DNA from: Clostridia bacterium
GTDB lineage: Bacteria > Bacillota_A > Clostridia > Oscillospirales > CAG-272
NCBI GenBank assembly: GCA_017631775.1
Contig: JAGBSQ010000023.1
Location: forward strand, 1-30,188
Reading direction: 5' to 3'
DNA: 30,188 nt
In this document: positions 26,150 through 30,188 of the stretch, piece after piece
Position numbering within the stretch: the first letter of the stretch is position 1
Layout: every line of letters starts with the position of its first letter
The notes under the pieces: generated by a model
What the model was told of the DNA's origin: nothing
Database searches by the model: none
Seen by the model: the letters and a program-made list of their open reading frames with translations, nothing else
Program-made: the position numbers and the translations under genes

Positions 26150-27025
26150 ATGACTATATGTGTAGATATGGGCGCAACCGAAATTAAGGTTGCGCCCATG
26201 AGAAAAAATGAAAACGAATACCTGCTTGGCAAAACCGAAAAGTTCCCAACCAACGCCGCTTTGGGCAAAGAGGGCATTACCGACGCACTTGCGCGCGCAA
26301 TCGCATCTTTGATAGAGGCAGACGTTGACGGAATTGCCATTGCCTCGGCAGGTGATATTGATACAAAGACCTCGACCATTACCTACGCCACAGAGAACTT
26401 GCCCGGCATGATTGGGTTTGACTTTGCCGCGTTTTGCAAAGAGAACTTCCATTTGAGCGCAACGGCCATCAACGATGCGCACGCGGCGCTGATAGGCGAA
26501 ATGGCTTACGGAGCAGGCAAGGAGTATGCCGACCTGCGCGTTTGCATGCTCACACTCGGCTCTGGCGTTGGCGGTGGCTATTTTGCAAACGGAGATATCG
26601 TATCGAACAAAGAGAACGATTTTGGCCGATTTGGTCACGTTTGCCTCGAAGAAGGCGGTAGACTTTGCACCTGCGGCAGACGCGGTTGCACCGAAATGTA
26701 TCTTTCGGGCAGAGCAATCCACAAGGATGCACAGGCTATGGGAATAGACGGCCCGCACATTTTTGAAAGATACGCCGAGGGCAAAGAAGAAAACCTTCAA
26801 TTTGTTAACACGTTGCGCAAAAATCTGCAACTTACCCTTGATAAGATCATGCAGATTTCTCCTTTTGACGTTTGCATCATTGGTGGCGGTGTTGCCGATT
26901 GGATGGGCGAGCATTTTTCCACCGTTATGGCAGATCTCGGCTATCCCATCGTTAAGGCTTCTCTTGGCAACAACGCAGGTATGGTTGGCGCATTTGCGCA
27001 CTACCAAAAAATGCAACAAGCTTAA
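26150..27025 (+). CDS. ROK-family sugar kinase, possibly ManNAc kinase
   Basis: A 291-residue cytoplasmic kinase. It has the N-terminal phosphate loop DMGATEIKVA (6-15), the catalytic Asp in INDAHAALIGE, LGSGVGGGYF, and the ROK zinc signature CTCGRRGCTE following a GH pair. In most ROK kinases a Glu sits three residues before that His (ExGH) and contacts the sugar; here the segment reads GRFGH, with Arg instead. With NanE in the same operon, ManNAc is the likeliest substrate, giving the ManNAc-6-P that NanE uses; glucose-, GlcNAc- or mannose-type specificity remains possible. It lies two bases after the permease gene, with AAGGG as a modest ribosome binding site. No DNA-binding domain is present, so it is not a ROK repressor. 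Confidence 0.9.
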   Translation: MTICVDMGATEIKVAPMRKNENEYLLGKTEKFPTNAALGKEGITDALARAIASLIEADVDGIAIASAGDIDTKTSTITYATENLPGMIGFDFAAFCKENFHLSATAINDAHAALIGEMAYGAGKEYADLRVCMLTLGSGVGGGYFANGDIVSNKENDFGRFGHVCLEEGGRLCTCGRRGCTEMYLSGRAIHKDAQAMGIDGPHIFERYAEGKEENLQFVNTLRKNLQLTLDKIMQISPFDVCIIGGGVADWMGEHFSTVMADLGYPIVKASLGNNAGMVGAFAHYQKMQQA

Positions 27026-27067
27026 ACAACAAAAATTCAACGATCAAACAAAGAAAAAACGATTGAA

Positions 27068-28672
27068 ATGAAAACAGTTAAATCACAAGTAATTATATGC
27101 GGTGCCAGCCTTGGCGGCACACTTGCGACATACAGCGCTGCAAGCGAGGGCAAAAACGTTGTCCACCTTGAGAGCACAAAGTGGATCGGCGGTCAGCTGA
27201 CCTCTCAGGCAGTTCCGCCGGATGAGCATCCTTGGATCGAGGATCAAGGCTGCACCCAAACCTACCGTGCATACAGAGAAAAGGTGCGCGACCATTTTCG
27301 CAACCTTGAGGGCTTTTCCCAAGCGGTAAAGGACGAAAAGTTCTTTTGCCCCGGAGCCTCCGAGGTAAGCTTTGTTGCTCATCCTCCCAAGCTTGCACTT
27401 TCTATTCTTGAAGATATGCTCGCTCCTTTTGTTAAGGCGGGCAATCTCAAAATCTTTACCGAGGTGACCTTCCTTGAGTGTCTCACCGAAGGTGATGACA
27501 TTACCGGCGTTATTTACGAGGTGAATGGCGAGGAGGTAAAGTTTGAAGGAGAATACTATCTTGACGGAACCGACATTGGCGACCTGATCAAAAAGAGCGG
27601 TGCAGAATACCGCGTAGGTGCCGAGAGCCGCGAGGAGACCGGCGAGGAGGATGCGCCTCTTGTAGCCGACCCCGAGGATATGCAGTCGTATATTTACTCC
27701 GCTTGTATCGAGAACAGACGCGAGGGTGACTACACCATCGAAAAGCCTGAGCTTTACGATTATTTTGCATCTATGGTTACTCCTTACGATGCTGACCGCA
27801 AGCTCTTTTCTATGATCGGTCCCAACTCCTCCACCGGCAAGGCAAAGCAGTTTGCAATGTTCCCGGGTGAGTTTATGGAGGACGGCAGAGAGCCTTTCCC
27901 GCTATTCCCCTACAGACGTATCGTATGCTCTGATTTGTACACCGACGGCAGCCAACCCTATGACGTAACACTCATCAACTGGCCGCAAAACGATTTCTTC
28001 TTTGGCAATCTCTTTGATTGTGAGGATGCAGAGCACAACAAATATCTTGCAAAGCAATACACACTCTCCTTTGTTTATTGGCTGCAGACCGAGGCTCCGC
28101 GCTACGATGGCGGAAAGGGTTACCCCTACTTTAGACTCGCAACCGAATATTTGGGCACCGAGGACGGCCTTTCGATGGCTCCTTACGTAAGAGAATCGCG
28201 CCGCATCAAGGCAAAATTCACCATTACCGAAACCGACGTATGCAATGCAGAAAGATGCCGTTTTCCCGATAGCGTAGGCGTTGGCAGTTATCCCATTGAC
28301 CTGCACATTACCCACAAGACCCACACCTTCTTCTACAAGCCCTCCAACAGATTTACCATTCCGCTTGGTGCAATGATCCCCGAGAGAATGACAAATCTGA
28401 TCCCCGCTTGCAAAAACATCGGCTCCACCCACTTGACAAACGGATGCTACCGACTCCACCCCGTAGAGTGGAACGTTGGAGAGGCGGCAGGTTATCTTGC
28501 CTCCTTTGCAATCGATCGCGGTGTAAGACCCGTAGACGTTTGGCAAGACTGTGAGCTGTTTGCAGACTTTGCAAAGCACCTTGAAGAAAGAGGTATTCAA
28601 AGATATTGGAACGAGCAACCCATTGTTGACGGAACCTACGTTCGTCCCCAATACCGCAAGGCATATTCTTGA
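27068..28672 (+). CDS. FAD-dependent oxidoreductase (PF12831 type)
   Basis: A 534-residue cytoplasmic flavoprotein. The N-terminal dinucleotide-binding fold is visible: VIICGASLGGTLATYSAASEG, then VVHLES, and WIGGQLTSQ, the FAD contact typical of the FAD_oxidored family (often misnamed xanthan lyase in databases). The C-terminal part carries a SNRFTIPLGAMIP stretch and a closing substrate and FAD-binding segment near LTNGCYRLHPVEW. The reaction is unknown; oxidation or reduction of a sugar or sugar derivative released in this pathway is inferred from its place as the last gene of the operon. There is no clear ribosome binding site before the ATG, 42 bases after the ROK gene. A terminator follows. 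Confidence 0.88.
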   Translation: MKTVKSQVIICGASLGGTLATYSAASEGKNVVHLESTKWIGGQLTSQAVPPDEHPWIEDQGCTQTYRAYREKVRDHFRNLEGFSQAVKDEKFFCPGASEVSFVAHPPKLALSILEDMLAPFVKAGNLKIFTEVTFLECLTEGDDITGVIYEVNGEEVKFEGEYYLDGTDIGDLIKKSGAEYRVGAESREETGEEDAPLVADPEDMQSYIYSACIENRREGDYTIEKPELYDYFASMVTPYDADRKLFSMIGPNSSTGKAKQFAMFPGEFMEDGREPFPLFPYRRIVCSDLYTDGSQPYDVTLINWPQNDFFFGNLFDCEDAEHNKYLAKQYTLSFVYWLQTEAPRYDGGKGYPYFRLATEYLGTEDGLSMAPYVRESRRIKAKFTITETDVCNAERCRFPDSVGVGSYPIDLHITHKTHTFFYKPSNRFTIPLGAMIPERMTNLIPACKNIGSTHLTNGCYRLHPVEWNVGEAAGYLASFAIDRGVRPVDVWQDCELFADFAKHLEERGIQRYWNEQPIVDGTYVRPQYRKAYS

Positions 28673-28690
28673 TTTTTGCCTAATAAAAGA

Positions 28691-28721
28691 AGAGCACGCA
28701 TCCGGGATGCGTGCTCTTTTT
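28691..28721. terminator. Terminator between converging genes
   Basis: A near-perfect stem (28691-28702 with 28706-28717, loop CGG) followed by T on the plus strand. The minus strand also has a T-rich exit (TTCTTTTATT), so it may serve both the oxidoreductase operon and the leftward alcohol dehydrogenase gene. Confidence 0.92.
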
Positions 28722-28733
28722 GTATTGCGTTGA

Positions 28734-29879
28734 TTACATCAATTTGAGGTAGAGCTCTTTGATCTCTTCTACGCTGGTTTCGCGGGGGTTGCCGGGGCGG
28801 CAAGCGTCTGCGAATGCGGACTCGGAGAGGAAGTCGAGGTCCTCTGCCTTAACGATTTCCTTAAGGTCAGCGGGGATTCCTACGTCGAGGGAGAGCTGCT
28901 TAACTGCGTTAATTGCAGCTGCGCGAGCTTCTTCAAGGGTCATATCCGCAACGCCTTGAACGCCCATAGCTACAGCGATGTCTCTGTACTTTTCACCGGT
29001 TGCGGGAGCGTTGTACTCCATAACGGTGGGCAGGATGATTGCGTTTGCAACACCGTGAGGGGTATCGTAAAGCGCGCCGAGGGGGTGAGCCATCGAGTGA
29101 ACGATGCCAAGACCTACGTTGGAGAAGCCCATGCCTGCGATGTATTGACCGAGTGCCATACCTTCGCGACCTTCGTTGGTGTTTGCAACTGCACCGCGCA
29201 GGCTCTTTGCAATGAGTTCGATTGCCTTAATGTGGAACATATCGCTCATTTCCCAAGCGCCCTTGGTGATATAACCTTCAATTGCGTGGGTGAGGGCATC
29301 CATACCGGTAGCGGCGGTCAGGCCCTTGGGCATGGTAGCCATCATATCGGGGTCAACAACAGCTACTACGGGAATGTCATGAACGTCTACGCATACCATC
29401 TTGCGGTTGTTTTGCGCATCGGTGATAACGTAGTTGATGGTAACCTCTGCAGCGGTACCTGCGGTGGTGGGAACAGCGATGATGGGGGTGCATTTATTCT
29501 TGGTGGGAGCAACGCCTTCGAGGCTTCTTACATCAGCGAACTCGGGGTTGGTGATAATGATGCCGATAGCCTTTGCGGTGTCCATAGAGGAACCGCCGCC
29601 GATAGCAACGATGCAGTCAGCACCGCTTGCCTTGAAAGCTGCAACGCCGTTTTGAACGTTCTCAATGGTGGGGTTGGGTTTGATGTCGCTGAAGATCTCG
29701 TAGGGGATGTTTGCGGCATCCAGAACGTCGGTTACCTTTTTGGTAACGCCAAACTTAATGAGGTCGGGGTCGGAGCATACAAAGGCTTTTTTGAAGCCTC
29801 TTGCCAAAATCTCCGGAGCGATTTCTTGAATCGCGCCTTTACCGTGATAACTGGTTTCGTTGAGTACAAATCTTGCCAT
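28734..29879 (-). CDS. fucO: Iron-containing alcohol dehydrogenase, FucO-like (lactaldehyde reductase)
   Basis: A 381-residue group III alcohol dehydrogenase, NAD(P)H- and iron-dependent. It resembles E. coli FucO over its length, for example NPEFADVRSLEG, TTAGTAAEVTINYVITD, MDALTHAIEGYIT and GMGFSNVGLG. The iron ligands are Asp194, His198, His261 and His275; the nucleotide loop is GGGSSMD. FucO reduces lactaldehyde to 1,2-propanediol during fucose or rhamnose fermentation and can act on other short aldehydes. The ATG ending at 29879 is preferred over a TTG at 29885, which lies too close to the GGAG ribosome binding site. It converges on the glycan operon and has its own promoter and a Rex-type operator, which fits redox-controlled fermentation. 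Confidence 0.92.
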   Translation of the reverse strand: MARFVLNETSYHGKGAIQEIAPEILARGFKKAFVCSDPDLIKFGVTKKVTDVLDAANIPYEIFSDIKPNPTIENVQNGVAAFKASGADCIVAIGGGSSMDTAKAIGIIITNPEFADVRSLEGVAPTKNKCTPIIAVPTTAGTAAEVTINYVITDAQNNRKMVCVDVHDIPVVAVVDPDMMATMPKGLTAATGMDALTHAIEGYITKGAWEMSDMFHIKAIELIAKSLRGAVANTNEGREGMALGQYIAGMGFSNVGLGIVHSMAHPLGALYDTPHGVANAIILPTVMEYNAPATGEKYRDIAVAMGVQGVADMTLEEARAAAINAVKQLSLDVGIPADLKEIVKAEDLDFLSESAFADACRPGNPRETSVEEIKELYLKLM

Positions 29880-29911
29880 TTTCAATTCTCCTTTATTTCT
29901 GTATTTTTTCT

Positions 29912-29929
29912 TTGTTAAAAAAATAACAA
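29912..29929. promoter_or_regulatory. Rex-type operator upstream of the FucO-like gene
   Basis: TTGTTAAAAAAATAACAA matches the clostridial Rex consensus TTGTTAANNNNTTAACAA at 13 of 14 fixed positions. It lies just downstream of the predicted transcription start of the leftward gene, where a repressor would block elongation. Rex senses the NADH/NAD+ ratio and represses fermentative dehydrogenase genes. Confidence 0.7.
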
Positions 29930-29939
29930 CTTCGCTTTT

Positions 29940-29968
29940 ATTATATCACACTCTTTTGAAAAAATCAA
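29940..29968 (-). promoter_or_regulatory. Promoter of the FucO-like gene
   Basis: On the minus strand: TTGATT (29963-29968), a 17-base spacer and TATAAT (29940-29945), with TGA directly before the -10 (extended -10). Transcription should start near 29933. Confidence 0.85.
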
Positions 29969-29999
29969 GAGCTTTTTTTATTTTTTCGTTTATAGCAAT

Positions 30000-30036
30000 A
30001 AAAAAGGCGAATCAAGCACTCTCCGTTTGACCCACC
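30000..30036 (-). terminator. Leftward intrinsic terminator just after a promoter
   Basis: On the minus strand a ten-pair stem (30036-30027 with 30015-30006, three G-U pairs, 11-base loop) runs into a T tract at 30005-30000. The G-U pairs form only in the leftward transcript, which fixes the strand. It begins almost at the predicted start of the promoter at 30044-30072. Confidence 0.65.
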
Positions 30037-30043
30037 ATTATTT

Positions 30044-30072
30044 AGTATACCACACTTTTTCCCTTTTGTAAA
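30044..30072 (-). promoter_or_regulatory. Leftward promoter upstream of a terminator
   Basis: On the minus strand: TTTACA (30067-30072), a 17-base spacer and TATACT (30044-30049), with TGG before the -10. The predicted start is near 30037, directly at the base of the hairpin 30006-30036. No gene lies between them. Confidence 0.7.
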
Positions 30073-30147
30073 GAGAAAAATAAGCAAAATGCACAATTTC
30101 TGCTATTTATACAAAAAATAACTGTTTATTTCTTACAACTTGCCATA

Positions 30148-30176
30148 TTGACGAGAGCGAAAAAATGTGGTATAAT
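30148..30176 (+). promoter_or_regulatory. Rightward promoter for a gene beyond the window
   Basis: TTGACG (30148-30153), a 17-base spacer and TATAAT (30171-30176), with TGG before the -10 (extended -10). The transcript would start near 30183 and leave the window. The stretch 30073-30147 is AT-rich and I see no gene in it. Confidence 0.82.
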
Positions 30177-30188
30177 GAAGACACCAAA

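Noticed and set aside
27068..28672. Name 'xanthan lyase' for the FAD protein
   Set aside because: That name is a common database carry-over for this family; the visible motifs are those of an FAD oxidoreductase and no polysaccharide lyase domain is seen.

Overview
The window looks like a chromosomal segment of a low-to-moderate-GC, Gram-positive Clostridia-type anaerobe, probably an uncultured gut or rumen lineage. The evidence is lipoprotein signal peptides, near-consensus TTGACA/TATAAT promoters (several with an extended -10), AGGAGG ribosome binding sites, an LplB/YtcP-type sugar transporter, a clostridial-type Rex box, and Cys-rich motifs that I associate from memory with Clostridia surface proteins. 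This placement comes from features only; no marker gene in the window fixes the taxonomy.

Left flank (1-3950): the 5' end of a leftward serine recombinase, a monocistronic 6-phosphofructokinase gene with its own promoter and terminator, and a three-gene operon. That operon encodes a membrane protein resembling a YugP peptidase that has lost its HExxH site, a YpgQ/YedJ-type HD phosphohydrolase and a radical SAM protein. It starts at a TTGACT-17-TATAAT promoter and ends at a terminator near 3950.

Central locus (about 3980-28721): a large glycan-acquisition locus. An RpiR-type regulator and a cytoplasmic GH38 alpha-mannosidase form one unit closed by a perfect terminator. A second promoter (8043-8071) with a structured leader RNA then appears to drive about eleven genes with no obvious internal terminator: nanE, a DUF4127 protein, a cytoplasmic GHL10 hydrolase, a GHL10 hydrolase with a C-terminal membrane helix, a secreted GHL10 hydrolase with an amphipathic tail, a 1325-residue repeat lipoprotein, a NAGPA-type phosphodiester glycosidase, a solute-binding lipoprotein, two ABC permeases, a ROK kinase and an FAD-dependent oxidoreductase. 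The parts suggest surface capture and cutting of a glycan, uptake of the oligosaccharides, further cutting in the cytoplasm, and entry of ManNAc-type sugars through ROK kinase and NanE into GlcNAc-6-P. NanE without NanA, GHL10 enzymes (the family of the peptidoglycan glycan hydrolase DigH) and a GlcNAc-1-phosphodiester glycosidase homologue together suggest cell-wall material. The ManNAc-GlcNAc-1-P linkage unit of wall teichoic acid is a specific candidate substrate. A phosphomannan is the main alternative, because of the GH38 enzyme. This is inference.

Right flank (28734-30188): a leftward FucO-like iron alcohol dehydrogenase with an extended -10 promoter and a near-perfect clostridial Rex operator. 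Upstream of it lies an odd leftward promoter followed at once by an intrinsic terminator. Last comes a rightward promoter for a gene beyond the window.
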